Numbered from the stretch's first letter, positions 26,363 through 37,261 are shown. The stretch is 64,000 nt of DNA from Rhizobium sp. BK316 (GCF_014193695.1 NZ_JACHZR010000002.1:1041080-1105079), one strand, 5' to 3'. Translations and numbers: made by a program. Notes: generated by a model not told the origin, from the sequence alone.

Positions 26363-26994
26363 CGCAGCTTGAAGTGCTTCTCCAGGTCGGCAATCTGCTC
26401 GCCATTCAGCTGTCGCACCTTCATGCCGCGGGTGATGATCGAAAGCTTCGCCGCTTCCTCCAGCTCCTCGATGGCAAAGACGGCGGAATCAAGCGTGGCG
26501 GCCGATACGATCGGCCCGTGATTTTCGAGAAGCACCGCACTGTGCTGACCGGCGATTTCGGCAATCAGCGGCTTCACATCCGCCGAGCCCGGCCGCGTAT
26601 AGGACACAACGGGCACCTTGCCGACACGCATGACGACATAGGGCGTCAGCGGCGGAATGGCATCCTTCGGATCGGTATCGGCAAGGCAGGAAAGCGCCGT
26701 TGCATAGGTGGAATGCAGGTGCACGACCGCACCCGTCTGCGGCCGCTTCTCATAGAAGGAGAAATGCAGCGGCAACTCCTTGGTCGGCGCGTCGCCCGAG
26801 AGGTGCTTGCCGTCGCTGTCGAGCTTCGAAAGCCTGTTGGCATCGAGGAAGCCGAGGCAGGAATTGGTCGGCGTTGCGAGGTAGAAGTCCTCGGTCTTCA
26901 CCGAGATATTGCCGGAAGAGCCGGCCGTAAGCCCCCGGTCGAAAAGCGATTTTCCCCAGCGGACGATGCTTTCCCGCAGTGCTGCCTCATTCAT
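26359..26994 (-). CDS. otnC: 3-oxo-tetronate 4-phosphate decarboxylase (class II aldolase-like)
   Basis: This 211-residue class II aldolase/adducin-family enzyme shows SSGNISV, the zinc histidines in VVHLHSTYA, and the later HGP in LLENHGPIV. In four-carbon acid sugar catabolism, OtnC decarboxylates the phosphorylated 3-oxo acid to dihydroxyacetone phosphate. The assignment rests on its position directly after otnK (8-base overlap) and denD; alone it could be an L-fuculose-phosphate aldolase relative. It is the last gene of the operon. Confidence 0.85.
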   Translation of the reverse strand: MNEAALRESIVRWGKSLFDRGLTAGSSGNISVKTEDFYLATPTNSCLGFLDANRLSKLDSDGKHLSGDAPTKELPLHFSFYEKRPQTGAVVHLHSTYATALSCLADTDPKDAIPPLTPYVVMRVGKVPVVSYTRPGSADVKPLIAEIAGQHSAVLLENHGPIVSAATLDSAVFAIEELEEAAKLSIITRGMKVRQLNGEQIADLEKHFKLR

Positions 26995-28249
26995 GGCCGG
27001 CGATCCTGTCCAGTGCCTTGGCGAAAAAGTCGGGCGAGCCGAAATTGCCGCTCTTCAGCGCCAGGCCGATCGGCCGCATTGGCCGGCCGCGCTCGGAAAC
27101 GAGGACCGGCACGCCGGGATCGATCTCCGCACCGATGATCATCTGCTTGAGGCCGAGCGCTTCGACGACGGCGCCTGACGTTTCCCCGCCGCCGACGACG
27201 ATCTGGTGTGTGCCGGTATCGGCAAGCCGCTTGGCAAGGCCGCCGAAGAAATCCTCGAGGATCTTTGCCGATTCCTCGCGGCCGAAGCGCTGCTGCACGA
27301 AGCTCACGACATCGGGCGAGGTGGTGGAATAGACGATCGGATTGTCGTCCGCATTGGAGGCTACCCAGCGGGCGGCATGCTCTATCGACATCGTGCCGCG
27401 CACAATAGCCGCCGGATCGATCGAGAGACCGGGATGGTTCTGCAGATGGCAGGCGACCTGGTTCTGCGAGGCAAGCGAACAGGAGCCGCAGAGGATGACG
27501 CCCGGCCCGCTGACGGCGGGTACCTCGGCCGGAATGCCTAATAGTTTGCCGCGCTTGGCGAAGTTGCACACCAGCCCCTGCGCCAGTCCGGACCCGCCGG
27601 TCACCAGCTCATGATCGACCACCGCCTCGCCGATCGTCAGGAGATCGGCATCCTCGATGGCGTCGACCACGACGAGGCGGTTGCCCTCGGTCAGCTCGTC
27701 GCGCAGGCGGCTGCGGATGGCGCCAGAACCTTCGCGCACCGTATCGAGCGTGATGCTGCCGACGCCGCCGCGCGTCTGCAGCCGCAGCCAGCGGCGGATA
27801 TCCGGATCGGTCATCGGCGTCAGCGGATGGTTCTCCATGCCGGATTCGCTGAGCAGCTTGTCCTTGACGAAAAGGTGGCCCATGAACACCCGTCGGCCCG
27901 TTGCCGGAAAGGCGGGGCAGACGACGGTGACATTGGCGCCCGTCAGCCGCTGCAGGGCTTCGGCCACCGGGCCGATATTGCCTTCGGGCGTGGAATCGAA
28001 GGTCGAGCAATATTTGAAGAAAATCTGCTCGCAGCCTTGGTCCAGCAGCCAGCGCGCCGCATCCATCGACTGCAACACCGCATCCTCGACCGGCGCCGAG
28101 CGTGTCTTCAGCGCCACGACGCCCGCTTCGCAATTCACCTTGCCGCGGCCGGGACCGACGAACTGCATCGTCGACATGCCGCCGCGCGCAAGGGTATTGG
28201 CAAGATCGCTGGCGCCGGTGAAATCGTCGGCAATGGCTCCAAGCAGCAT
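26987..28249 (-). CDS. otnK: 3-oxo-tetronate kinase (four-carbon acid sugar kinase family)
   Basis: This 420-residue protein belongs to the DUF1537 four-carbon acid sugar kinase family. It shows the start AIADDFTGASDLANTLAR, FKYCSTFDST, the VVCPAFPATGR block, and the C-terminal nucleotide site GGGETSGAVVEAL. OtnK phosphorylates 3-oxo-tetronate to its 4-phosphate. It is one base from denD upstream and overlaps otnC by eight bases, which supports the D-erythronate/tetronate route. Confidence 0.92.
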   Translation of the reverse strand: MLLGAIADDFTGASDLANTLARGGMSTMQFVGPGRGKVNCEAGVVALKTRSAPVEDAVLQSMDAARWLLDQGCEQIFFKYCSTFDSTPEGNIGPVAEALQRLTGANVTVVCPAFPATGRRVFMGHLFVKDKLLSESGMENHPLTPMTDPDIRRWLRLQTRGGVGSITLDTVREGSGAIRSRLRDELTEGNRLVVVDAIEDADLLTIGEAVVDHELVTGGSGLAQGLVCNFAKRGKLLGIPAEVPAVSGPGVILCGSCSLASQNQVACHLQNHPGLSIDPAAIVRGTMSIEHAARWVASNADDNPIVYSTTSPDVVSFVQQRFGREESAKILEDFFGGLAKRLADTGTHQIVVGGGETSGAVVEALGLKQMIIGAEIDPGVPVLVSERGRPMRPIGLALKSGNFGSPDFFAKALDRIAGHE

Positions 28250-28250
28250 G

Positions 28251-29237
28251 TCAGGCGCGCTCCGGCAGTCTGTTGTTCAATTCGTCCTCGATATGGACGC
28301 GGATAATGTCGTCAAAGGATGTCTCGGCTGTGAAGCCGAGCGACAGGGCGCGGCTGGCATCGAAGCTCTGCGGCCAGCCGGCGATGATCTTGGCGATACC
28401 GGCGTCCGGTTCGCGCCGGATCAGCCTCACGGCGCTCTCGCCGGCAACGCGCCTCAGCGCCTCGATCTCATCGCCGACGGTGGCGGCAAGCCCCGGCATG
28501 GTCAGCGTGCGGATCTGTCCGAGCGGCACTGTCTCGAGTTCGGCAGCCTTGAGCAGGAAACGGATCGCCGCGCGCGGGCTTGCAAACCAGTGACGAACGC
28601 TTTCATCGACCGGAAGCACCGCCTCCTGGCCGATCAGCGGCTCGCGCAGAATGCTGGAGAAGAAGCCGGAGGCGGCCCGGTTCGGCTTGCCGGGGCGGAT
28701 GGTGATGGTCGGCAGGCGGATGCCGATGCCGTCGAGGAAGCCGCGCCTGGAATAATCTGCCAGCAGCAGTTCATCGATCGCCTTCTGCGTGCCGTAGCTC
28801 GTCAGCGGCGTCAGGTGATGTGTATCGCCGATAATCGATGGCAGCGGCTCGCCGAAGACCGCGATGGAGGAGGTGAAGACGAGCTTCGGGCAATAGGGCT
28901 GTTCGGCAAGCCGGATCGCCTCGAGCAGGAAGCGCGTGCCGTCGAGATTGACGCGGTAGCCCTTCTCGAAATCCGCTTCCGCCTCGCCGGAGACGATCGC
29001 CGCCAGATGGAAGATCAGGTCCGGCCGTCGAGCGATCAGCTGCTCGGCCGTTCCCGGCTGTGAAAGGTCAGCCGCAATGGCCTCCACTGCGCCGCCGAAA
29101 TCAGGTTTTTCCGGCGCCACGACATCCGCCAGCACCAGCGCGTCGATGGATCTGCCGTTCAGCGTCCCGCGCTCGCACAAAGCATGGACGAGCTTGCGGC
29201 CGATCATCCCGGCCGCGCCGATAACAAGGATTTTCAT
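28251..29237 (-). CDS. denD: D-erythronate dehydrogenase (NAD-dependent epimerase/dehydratase family)
   Basis: The 328-residue Rossmann-fold protein has GAAGMIGRKL at residues 7-16, HLAAIVSG, and the YxxxK pair in YGTQKAIDELLL. In the DenD/OtnK/OtnC pathway DenD oxidises D-erythronate. It is the first gene of the three-gene operon. OtnI, the isomerase found in several related operons, is not present nearby. A general sugar epimerase role is the main alternative, but the neighbours argue against it. Confidence 0.85.
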   Translation of the reverse strand: MKILVIGAAGMIGRKLVHALCERGTLNGRSIDALVLADVVAPEKPDFGGAVEAIAADLSQPGTAEQLIARRPDLIFHLAAIVSGEAEADFEKGYRVNLDGTRFLLEAIRLAEQPYCPKLVFTSSIAVFGEPLPSIIGDTHHLTPLTSYGTQKAIDELLLADYSRRGFLDGIGIRLPTITIRPGKPNRAASGFFSSILREPLIGQEAVLPVDESVRHWFASPRAAIRFLLKAAELETVPLGQIRTLTMPGLAATVGDEIEALRRVAGESAVRLIRREPDAGIAKIIAGWPQSFDASRALSLGFTAETSFDDIIRVHIEDELNNRLPERA

Positions 29238-29516
29238 TTGAAGCGGTCCCTCCGACCGATGAAATGAACGCCAACAGAAAACGCGCCGCCGCCTGAGTCG
29301 GCGTGGACGCCACGTTTCCAGTTAAGACCAGCCGGGAAGGGCTGTCACGCAATTTCAGCCGGAAGGGCCTGTTTGATTGCGAGTTGGAAACCACTCCATG
29401 AGCCGCGGCGACAGGGCTCCTGTCGATGCAGTTCGGTCTCCCCGGACGCCGAAGGCAGTATTGGGACATCCCCGCGGGTCTTGCCCCACGGCCGGTTTCG
29501 CGGCAACAAGCGTTGC

Positions 29517-30482
29517 ATGAGCATCCCGACAGAATACCCCTTCGACTTCGACCCCACCTACGGCATGACGCTTGCCGATCTGCAGGCGATCCGCCCGCCC
29601 GAGGCACCGCCGGGCTTCGATGCTTTCTGGCAGAAACGCTATGCCAGGGCACTGACGGTGAGGCCGCAGCCGGTGCTGACCAAGAGCAAGGACGCCCATC
29701 CGGACTGGCATGTGCAGGATATCGTTTACACCTCCACCGATAATATCAGCATCGGCGGCTGGCTGCTTACGCCCCGCAAGGGCGAGATCAAGCGCGGTCT
29801 CGTCGTCGGCCACGGTTATGGCGGCCGCGACCAGCCGGAATTCGATATCCCGGTCGAGGAGACCGCGATCCTCTTTCCCTGCTTCCGCGGCATGTCGCGC
29901 AGCGCCCATCCGCCGATCTCGCCGGAGGCGCCCTGGCATGTGCTGCACGATATCGACGATCCCGATCATTACGTGATCGGCGGCTGTGTCGAGGATCTCT
30001 GGGTTGCCGTCTCTGTGCTGCTGGCGCTCTATCCAGCTCTGTCAGGCCATATCGGCTATAGCGGCATCAGCTTCGGCGGTGGCATCGGCGCGCTCGCAAT
30101 TCCCTTTGATGTCAGAATCACGCGCGGCCATCTGACCGTGCCGACCTTCGGGAACCGCAAGCTGTGGCTGACATTGCCGACTGTCGGCAGCGCCCATTCG
30201 GTGCAGGAATACGCAAAGACCCATCCCGAGGTCTTTGAAAAGCTGCGCCTTTTCGATGCCGCAACGGCTGCGACGCGTATCAAAGTGCCGATGCTGACCG
30301 CTGTCGCGCTCTTCGATCCGGCGGTAGCACCTCCCTGTCAGTTCACGGTGGCGAACGCTCTGCCGCAATCAAAATTTAATGAAATCTTCATCCTGGATGC
30401 CGGGCATTTCGACTATCTTGATAGTGCAGTGCAGCAGACTGCGCTGCACGAGCGAGTCGGGCGGTTTTTCAGGGGTCTATGA
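29517..30482 (+). CDS. Acetyl xylan esterase / cephalosporin-C deacetylase family (AXE1)
   Basis: The 321-residue alpha/beta hydrolase has the AXE1 pattern: RPPEAPPGFDAFW near the start, GHGYGGRD for the oxyanion region, GYSGISFGGG with the nucleophile serine, an aspartate near VALFDPAVAP, and a final AGHFDY histidine. It deacetylates sugars or related esters; no signal peptide is seen, so it is cytosolic. The ATG at 29517 is chosen because longer versions add non-family residues. Its stop overlaps the next start (ATGA), so the two esterase genes are coupled. Confidence 0.85.
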   Translation: MSIPTEYPFDFDPTYGMTLADLQAIRPPEAPPGFDAFWQKRYARALTVRPQPVLTKSKDAHPDWHVQDIVYTSTDNISIGGWLLTPRKGEIKRGLVVGHGYGGRDQPEFDIPVEETAILFPCFRGMSRSAHPPISPEAPWHVLHDIDDPDHYVIGGCVEDLWVAVSVLLALYPALSGHIGYSGISFGGGIGALAIPFDVRITRGHLTVPTFGNRKLWLTLPTVGSAHSVQEYAKTHPEVFEKLRLFDAATAATRIKVPMLTAVALFDPAVAPPCQFTVANALPQSKFNEIFILDAGHFDYLDSAVQQTALHERVGRFFRGL

Positions 30483-31207
30483 ACCGAGAATATCTGCGCT
30501 GGTACAGCGATCGGCTCCATCGTGACATGGAGCTTCTGGTGTTCGGCCATGCCGGCGCCAAAGTACTGATGTTCCCAACGCGGGAAGGGCGCTTTTGGGA
30601 ATATGAACATCTCGGCATCGTCGCCAGCCTCAGAGATAAACTCGAGGCCGGTCACCTGCAGCTTTTCTGCATCGAAGGCCTGGCGAACGAGACCTTCTAC
30701 GATTTCCGCCGCCATCCGGCCGATCGTATCAGTCGCCATATCGCTTTCGAAGAATATGTGCTGAACGAGGTTCTGCCGCTGATGGAGAGCCGCAACCGGC
30801 ACGAATGCACCATCGTCCACGGCTGCAGCCTCGGCGCCTTCCAGGCCGCCAGCCTCGTCTTTCGCCACCCGCATCTCTTTCGCAAGCTGGTGGCCTTTTC
30901 CGGCCGCTACGACCTGACGATGAGGGTCGAGTCCTTCGGTGATCTCTTCGAGGGCTATTACGACGAGACCGTCTACTTCCACATGCCGACGCATTTCCTG
31001 CCGGGTCTTCCCTCTGACTGGCGGCTGGAGAAGCTGCGCCAGGTCGATATCGTCCTGACGATCGGCAACGAGGATCCCTTCCTTGACAACAACCGATATC
31101 TCAGCCGGCTGCTTGCCGAAAAGGGCGTCGGCCATCAACTGTATTTCTGGGATGGAAGGGCACACCGCGCGGGTGCCTGGCGCCGGATGGCGCCGCTCTA
31201 CATCTAA
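30479..31207 (+). CDS. Esterase-like alpha/beta hydrolase
   Basis: The 242-residue protein begins MNREYLRWYSDRLHRDMELLVFGH and has the nucleophile elbow HGCSLGAFQA (serine about residue 121), matching the putative esterase (D) family. An aspartate in GNEDPF and a histidine in GRAHRAGAW complete a likely triad. It is coupled to the AXE1 gene by an ATGA overlap, suggesting a joint role in removing ester groups from a carbon source. A 19-base repeat follows its end. Confidence 0.82.
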   Translation: MNREYLRWYSDRLHRDMELLVFGHAGAKVLMFPTREGRFWEYEHLGIVASLRDKLEAGHLQLFCIEGLANETFYDFRRHPADRISRHIAFEEYVLNEVLPLMESRNRHECTIVHGCSLGAFQAASLVFRHPHLFRKLVAFSGRYDLTMRVESFGDLFEGYYDETVYFHMPTHFLPGLPSDWRLEKLRQVDIVLTIGNEDPFLDNNRYLSRLLAEKGVGHQLYFWDGRAHRAGAWRRMAPLYI

Positions 31208-31231
31208 ATGCCGCCGGATGGCGCCGCTCTA
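31182..31231 (+). repeat. 19-bp direct repeat across the esterase stop
   Basis: GCCGGATGGCGCCGCTCTA occurs at 31182-31200, inside the last codons of the esterase, and again at 31213-31231 beyond its stop. The copies are 31 bases apart, as after a small tandem duplication. Confidence 0.8.
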
Positions 31232-31251
31232 TCTCTGAGCACCGTTGGGCT

Positions 31252-32157
31252 TTACTGCATCAGCGGCTTCTTCAGGAAGCTGTTGCGGTCGGCAGATTTG
31301 ATGCGCAGCCAGGCTTCACGACCATTGCGCAGCACGCGTATCGGAATTTCCGACCCCGCAGGCCCGCTCTTCCAGACCTTCCGGTAGAAATCGGCAAGCC
31401 CGTCCACCTCGCCGTCGCGGATTTCGGAGATGACGTCGCCCTGCTGCAGGCCGGCCTGTGCTGCCGGGCCGCCCTTGGCAACGCTCATGACTACCACTTC
31501 GCCGTTGCTTTCGGCCGAAAAGGCGCCGAGCCACGGGCGCGGCGGCCGGTCGATGTGGCCGCGGTGCAGCACGTCTTCCAAGATTGGCGGCAGAAGGTTG
31601 ATCGGCACGACCATGTTGATATCTGCGACCTCTTCGTCCTGGATCATCTGCAGGCGTAGCGATCCGATGCCGAGCAGCTTGCCCTCGTCGCTGATGAGCG
31701 CCGCGCCGCCCCAGGAGGGGTGGGCCGGTGCGATGAAGATCGCCTCGTCGAGCAGATATTCCCAGTAGCCCGCAAATTCCTGCTTGGCGACGATATGGGC
31801 CTGCACGAATTCGCCCAGACCATCGGCAAGGATCACCGCGTCGCCGACTTTGGTCTTGACCTTGTCGCCGATTTCGACCGACGGCAGGTCGAGGGGCGCA
31901 AGCGCCTGAATGAGGCCGAAGCCGGTTTCCTGATCGTAAGCCAGCGCATGGCCGGGAACGACCTTGCCGTCCTGGCGCGTCAGCCAGATATCGTCGGCTT
32001 CGGTGATCAGGTAGCCGATGGTGAGCACCAGCCCGTTATCCCTGATGACGACGCCACTTCCTTCCCGGCGGGTGCCCAGCGTATTCGCGGTGAAGGCATC
32101 TTCGGGGATGGAGGCGCGAACGGCCACAACTGACCGCAGGATCCTGTCGATATTCAT
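31252..32157 (-). CDS. HtrA/DegP-like protein with PDZ domain that lacks the protease triad
   Basis: The 301-residue protein follows the trypsin-like HtrA layout: GSGVVIRDNGLVLT (about residue 35), a mid-domain AYDQETGFGLIQ, ISDEGKLLGIGSL, then a PDZ domain (about 195-290; WLGAF, GGPAAQAGLQQGDVI). At the places of the catalytic residues it has Tyr for His (LTIGYLI versus LTNxHVI), Gly for Asp (DQETGFGLIQ versus DxxxDIALI) and Trp for Ser (HPSWGGAAL versus GNSGGAL). It is therefore probably a pseudoprotease acting by binding. No signal peptide is evident from the start at 32157. Confidence 0.8.
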   Translation of the reverse strand: MNIDRILRSVVAVRASIPEDAFTANTLGTRREGSGVVIRDNGLVLTIGYLITEADDIWLTRQDGKVVPGHALAYDQETGFGLIQALAPLDLPSVEIGDKVKTKVGDAVILADGLGEFVQAHIVAKQEFAGYWEYLLDEAIFIAPAHPSWGGAALISDEGKLLGIGSLRLQMIQDEEVADINMVVPINLLPPILEDVLHRGHIDRPPRPWLGAFSAESNGEVVVMSVAKGGPAAQAGLQQGDVISEIRDGEVDGLADFYRKVWKSGPAGSEIPIRVLRNGREAWLRIKSADRNSFLKKPLMQ

Positions 32158-32313
32158 GGTTTCATCCTCGTAAGGCGCAGCACAAAGGCTCGGAATGTCG
32201 CGAGGGCCGGCAAGGGCCGGACGCATACCATTCCCGTGATAACTATGTAACGGAACGCTCCGCTGCAAGACCTGTGGCCTGCGGTCTTTTACCCGGCCTT
32301 ATCTCACCTGACC

Positions 32314-33246
32314 TTATTTCGCTTGAGCGGCCGCCTCTCGGCCATATTGCCGCGGCGAGCGCGCCATCACCCGCTTGAAGGCAGTGCTGAAGGCGCTTTC
32401 GGACTCGTAGCCGAGCGAAAGGGCGATCGTGCCGATCGGCTCGCTGCTGTTTGTCAGACGCTCGCCTGCCAGCATCATACGCCAGCGGGTGAGATAATCC
32501 ATCGGCGCGGCTCCGACCTTCTCCTTGAAGCGCTCGGCAAAGGAGGAGCGCGACATGCCGGCCAACGTGGCAAGCTGCTGCAGCGTCCAGCGCCGCGCCG
32601 GCTCGGCATGCATGGCGCCGATCGCCAGGCCGATCTGCCGGTCGGCGAGCGCAAAGAGCCAGCCGGTGCCTTCGGTATCGGGGGCGGCAAGATAGAGTCG
32701 CAGGATCTGCATCAGCATGATATGCGCCAGATGCTCCGTCATCAGGAAACCGCCCGGATGCCGGCCGCGCAGTTCCCGCGCCATCTGGTCGATCGCAAAG
32801 CGCAGAACCGAAGCCTGATCCGAATGTTCGCTGATATGGACGACCGGCGGCAATATGCCGACAAGCAGATCCGCGCCGGCGCCGGAAAAGCCGAAGCGGC
32901 TGCCGACCAGGAAGAAGGCGCCGCCGCCGTTGCAGATGGCAACCCCATCCTTCGCATGCGCATAGATATCATGGGCCGGGATTGTCGGCAGGCTGCGATC
33001 GCTCATCATGCGGAAGGGCCGGCTTTGCGTCAGCAGGAAACAATCGCCCTCTTCGAGCAGGATGGGCTCGACGCCCTCCACCTCCAGCCAGCAGCCGCCC
33101 GAAAGCACGGCATTGAACTTGATGCCCTGCGGCGGCGGAAAATCGATCGCCCAGTCGCGGCCGGCATCGAGCCCGAGCGAGACGTAGCTCTTCGGCTTCA
33201 AAAGCGCCAGCACATCGGAGAGCGGATCCATGGAAACGGAACTCAT
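32314..33246 (-). CDS. AraC-family regulator with cupin-type N-domain (copy B)
   Basis: This 310-residue paralogue of the regulator at 4903-5931 shares the MDPLSDVLALL start, cupin-like N-domain blocks (IKFNAVLSGGCWLEVEG, LPPVVHI), and C-terminal helix-turn-helix pair (LATLAGMSRSSFAERFK; IALSLGYESESAFSTAFKRV). It is divergent from an SDR gene (33348) and probably controls it. MSSVSMD gives two possible starts, 33246 and 33231. Confidence 0.9.
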   Translation of the reverse strand: MSSVSMDPLSDVLALLKPKSYVSLGLDAGRDWAIDFPPPQGIKFNAVLSGGCWLEVEGVEPILLEEGDCFLLTQSRPFRMMSDRSLPTIPAHDIYAHAKDGVAICNGGGAFFLVGSRFGFSGAGADLLVGILPPVVHISEHSDQASVLRFAIDQMARELRGRHPGGFLMTEHLAHIMLMQILRLYLAAPDTEGTGWLFALADRQIGLAIGAMHAEPARRWTLQQLATLAGMSRSSFAERFKEKVGAAPMDYLTRWRMMLAGERLTNSSEPIGTIALSLGYESESAFSTAFKRVMARSPRQYGREAAAQAK

Positions 33247-33347
33247 GTGGAAATCCGGACGATCGCAAACATATCGTGGACTTTAACGCATAGATCGTAT
33301 GCGGGCCATCGCTTTAATCTTCGACCGAAAGCAGAAAGGAGACATCA

Positions 33348-34300
33348 ATGGAAAACGCGCAACACCCGATCAGCTCCGGTTTCGGTGCCCGCTCGACGGC
33401 TGACGAGGTGCTCGCCGGCATCGATCTCTCGGGCAAGCTCGCGATCGTCACCGGCGGCCATTCTGGCCTCGGGCTGGAAACGACGAAGGCGCTGTCGCGG
33501 GCAGGCAGCCATGTGCTGGTCGGCGCCCGCCGGCCCGAAGAGGCGGCCAGGGCGCTCGCCGGTATCGCCAATGTAGAGGTAGAAAGGCTCGATCTTTCCG
33601 ATCTCGAAAGCGTGCGGCGGTTTGCCGAGCGCTTCGTCGCGTCGGGACGCAAGGCCGATATGGTCATCAACAGCGCCGGTATCATGGCCTGCCCGGAAAC
33701 TCTGATAGGGCCGGGCTGGGAGGCGCAATTTGCCACCAACCATCTCGGCCATTTCGCGCTCGTCAACCGTCTCTGGCCGGCGATTGCAAGCGGAGCCCGC
33801 GTGGTTGCCGTCTCCTCCGGTGCTCATGGCATCACGCCCATCCGCTGGGACGATATCCAGTTCACCAAGGGTTATGACCGGTGGCAGGCCTATGGACAGT
33901 CGAAGACTGCAAACGCGCTCTTTGCGGTGCAGCTCGACAGGCTGGGCAGGGATACCGGCATACGCGCTTTCTCGCTGCATCCCGGCAAGATCTTGACGCC
34001 GCTGCAGCGCCATTTGCAGAAGGAGGAAATGGTCGCCGCCGGCTGGATCGATGCCGAGGGCAATGCCATCGACCCGAGTTTCAAAACGCCTGCACAGGGC
34101 GCCGCGACACAGGTCTGGGCTGCAACCTCGCCGCAGCTTGCAGGCCTCGGCGGCATCTATTGCGCCGATTGTAACGTCGCTGTCATCTCGGACGACGGCG
34201 CGGAAACCAGCGTGCGCGCCTATGCCGTCGATCCCGACGAGGCGGCCCGATTGTGGGCGCTCTCGGCGGAACTGACCGGTGTGGACGCTTTCACCCGCTC

Positions 34301-34304
<4 letters not shown>
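33348..34304 (+). CDS. Short-chain dehydrogenase/reductase (copy B)
   Basis: This 318-residue SDR is a paralogue of the one at 6025. It has TGGHSGLG at the nucleotide site, INSAGIM, AVSSGAHG and YGQSKTAN with the catalytic Tyr/Lys. Shared C-terminal features (GLGGIYCADCNVAV versus GMGGVYCENCDIAK) show common descent. AAAGGAGA precedes the ATG, as in copy A. It ends four bases into the convergent ABC-F gene. The substrate is unknown. Confidence 0.9.
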
Positions 34305-35923
<1,619 letters not shown>

Positions 35924-36088
35924 GTCTAACGCGGGTGCCTGGGAGAATTTTGGCGCCCTTATGCCACGGGTTTTCGCTCCTGTCGCAGTTTTTCCGCGTC
36001 ATGAAGCTGTGATGTTGGAAGCGACCCGCCCGGTGTGACTGGAAATCCGGTGATCCCTCCTTATTATCCCCCGCGGTGGAGGAACCCT

Positions 36089-36520
36089 ATGGTCGACAAA
36101 ACGACTGACAAACAGGCAGAGCCGCGATTGCTGTCAGGCGGCAATCCGCAGATCGCCAAAGGCGAGGGCGATGGCCCGGTGCAGGCCTATATTGCCGCCA
36201 TGCCCGGCTGGAAAAGCGAGGTCGGCCGCCGCCTCGACGGACTGATCATGCGCACCGTTCCCGATGCTCACAAGGCCGTCAAATGGAACTCGCCGCTCTA
36301 CGGCATGAAGGGCGACGGCTGGTTTCTCGGCATCCACTGCTTCAACAAATACATCAAGGTCGCCTTCTTCCGTGGGGCCGGGCTCAAGCCGGTTCCGCCG
36401 GGAGAATCCAGGACCGCGGAAACACGTTATTTCCACATCCACGAAGAGGATGAGATCGACGAGGCGCAGTTTACAGAATGGGTGAAGCAGGCAAGCCTGT
36501 TGCCGGGCGAGAAAATGTAA
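36089..36520 (+). CDS. DUF1801 protein (copy 1)
   Basis: The 143-residue protein carries the DUF1801/YdhG-like pattern: YIAAMPGWKSEVGRRLDGLI, the conserved VKWNSPLYGMKGDGWFLGIHCF, then FFRGAGLKP. The family is small and probably iron- or ligand-binding, with no proven role. GGTGGAGG precedes the ATG at 36089. The 36533 gene is a distant relative 12 bases downstream, so the two form an operon. Confidence 0.88.
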   Translation: MVDKTTDKQAEPRLLSGGNPQIAKGEGDGPVQAYIAAMPGWKSEVGRRLDGLIMRTVPDAHKAVKWNSPLYGMKGDGWFLGIHCFNKYIKVAFFRGAGLKPVPPGESRTAETRYFHIHEEDEIDEAQFTEWVKQASLLPGEKM

Positions 36521-36532
36521 GGAAGAGAGACC

Positions 36533-36967
36533 ATGAAGAAAGCGGCGACGACGAAAAAGGAAACGGAACCAAAGGAACCCTCTCCCGCCGAACGCATCGA
36601 TGCGAAGATCAAGGAACTCGGCGACTGGCGCGGCGAAACGCTCGCCCGTGTCAGAGCCATCATCCGCGAGGCCGACCCGGACGTGGAGGAAACGTGGAAA
36701 TGGCGTGGCGTCCCGGTCTGGGAACATGCCGGCATCATCTGCACCGGCGAAACCTATAAGGCCGTGGTGAAGCTGACCTTCGCCAAAGGTGCTTCCGTGG
36801 AAGACCCCGCTGGCCTTTTCAACTCCAGCCTTGAAGGCAATACGCGACGCGCGATCGATATTCATGAAGGAGAAGTGATCAATGAAGCGGCGCTGAAGGC
36901 ACTGGTGCAGGCGGCAGTGGCGCTGAACACGGCGCGCAAACCAGCGTCGAAGAAAGCAAGCGGCTAG
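36533..36967 (+). CDS. DUF1801 protein (copy 2)
   Basis: This 144-residue protein belongs to the same family as its neighbour. It has a lysine-rich N-tail (MKKAATTKKETEPKEP), the core GDWRGETLARVRAIIREADPD, WKWRGVPVWEHAGIICTGE, and VKLTFAKGASVEDP, followed by GNTRRAIDIHEGE. It has no known function. A GGAAGAGAG site precedes the ATG. Confidence 0.85.
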   Translation: MKKAATTKKETEPKEPSPAERIDAKIKELGDWRGETLARVRAIIREADPDVEETWKWRGVPVWEHAGIICTGETYKAVVKLTFAKGASVEDPAGLFNSSLEGNTRRAIDIHEGEVINEAALKALVQAAVALNTARKPASKKASG

Positions 36968-37078
36968 ATCGGCCCAAAGGCATCTCGTGCCGCAACCGCT
37001 CATTGCCGGTCACGCAAAGCGTCCTATCTCGGCCTTGTTCGATTACATCAACTGAAACCCGATAAGACGGAGGCTCTC

Positions 37079-37255
37079 TTGAAGGATTACCTTCCCTATC
37101 TGGTCGGCGCACTGGCAGGAGTGCTGGTCGCCATTCTCCTCTCCAGCCTGTTGACGTTGACGGGAACGCCGCAACTCATCCTCTTCGCCCTGCTGCCGGT
37201 CGCCGGCGGGGCGGTGGTTGAACGCTTCGTCCAGCGCCGCTCCGGCAATTCGTAG
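37079..37255 (+). CDS. Small membrane protein (58 aa), TTG start
   Basis: The frame opens with TTG at 37079, five bases after GGAGG, and reads (M)KDYLPYLVGALAGVLVAILL, giving two hydrophobic stretches (about 5-26 and 30-45) before a basic tail ERFVQRRSGNS. It ends six bases before the VOC gene on the same strand. It is too short for most gene finders and matches no family I know. Frame, ribosome site and hydrophobicity support it. Confidence 0.7.
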   Translation: MKDYLPYLVGALAGVLVAILLSSLLTLTGTPQLILFALLPVAGGAVVERFVQRRSGNS

Positions 37256-37261
37256 GAACCG

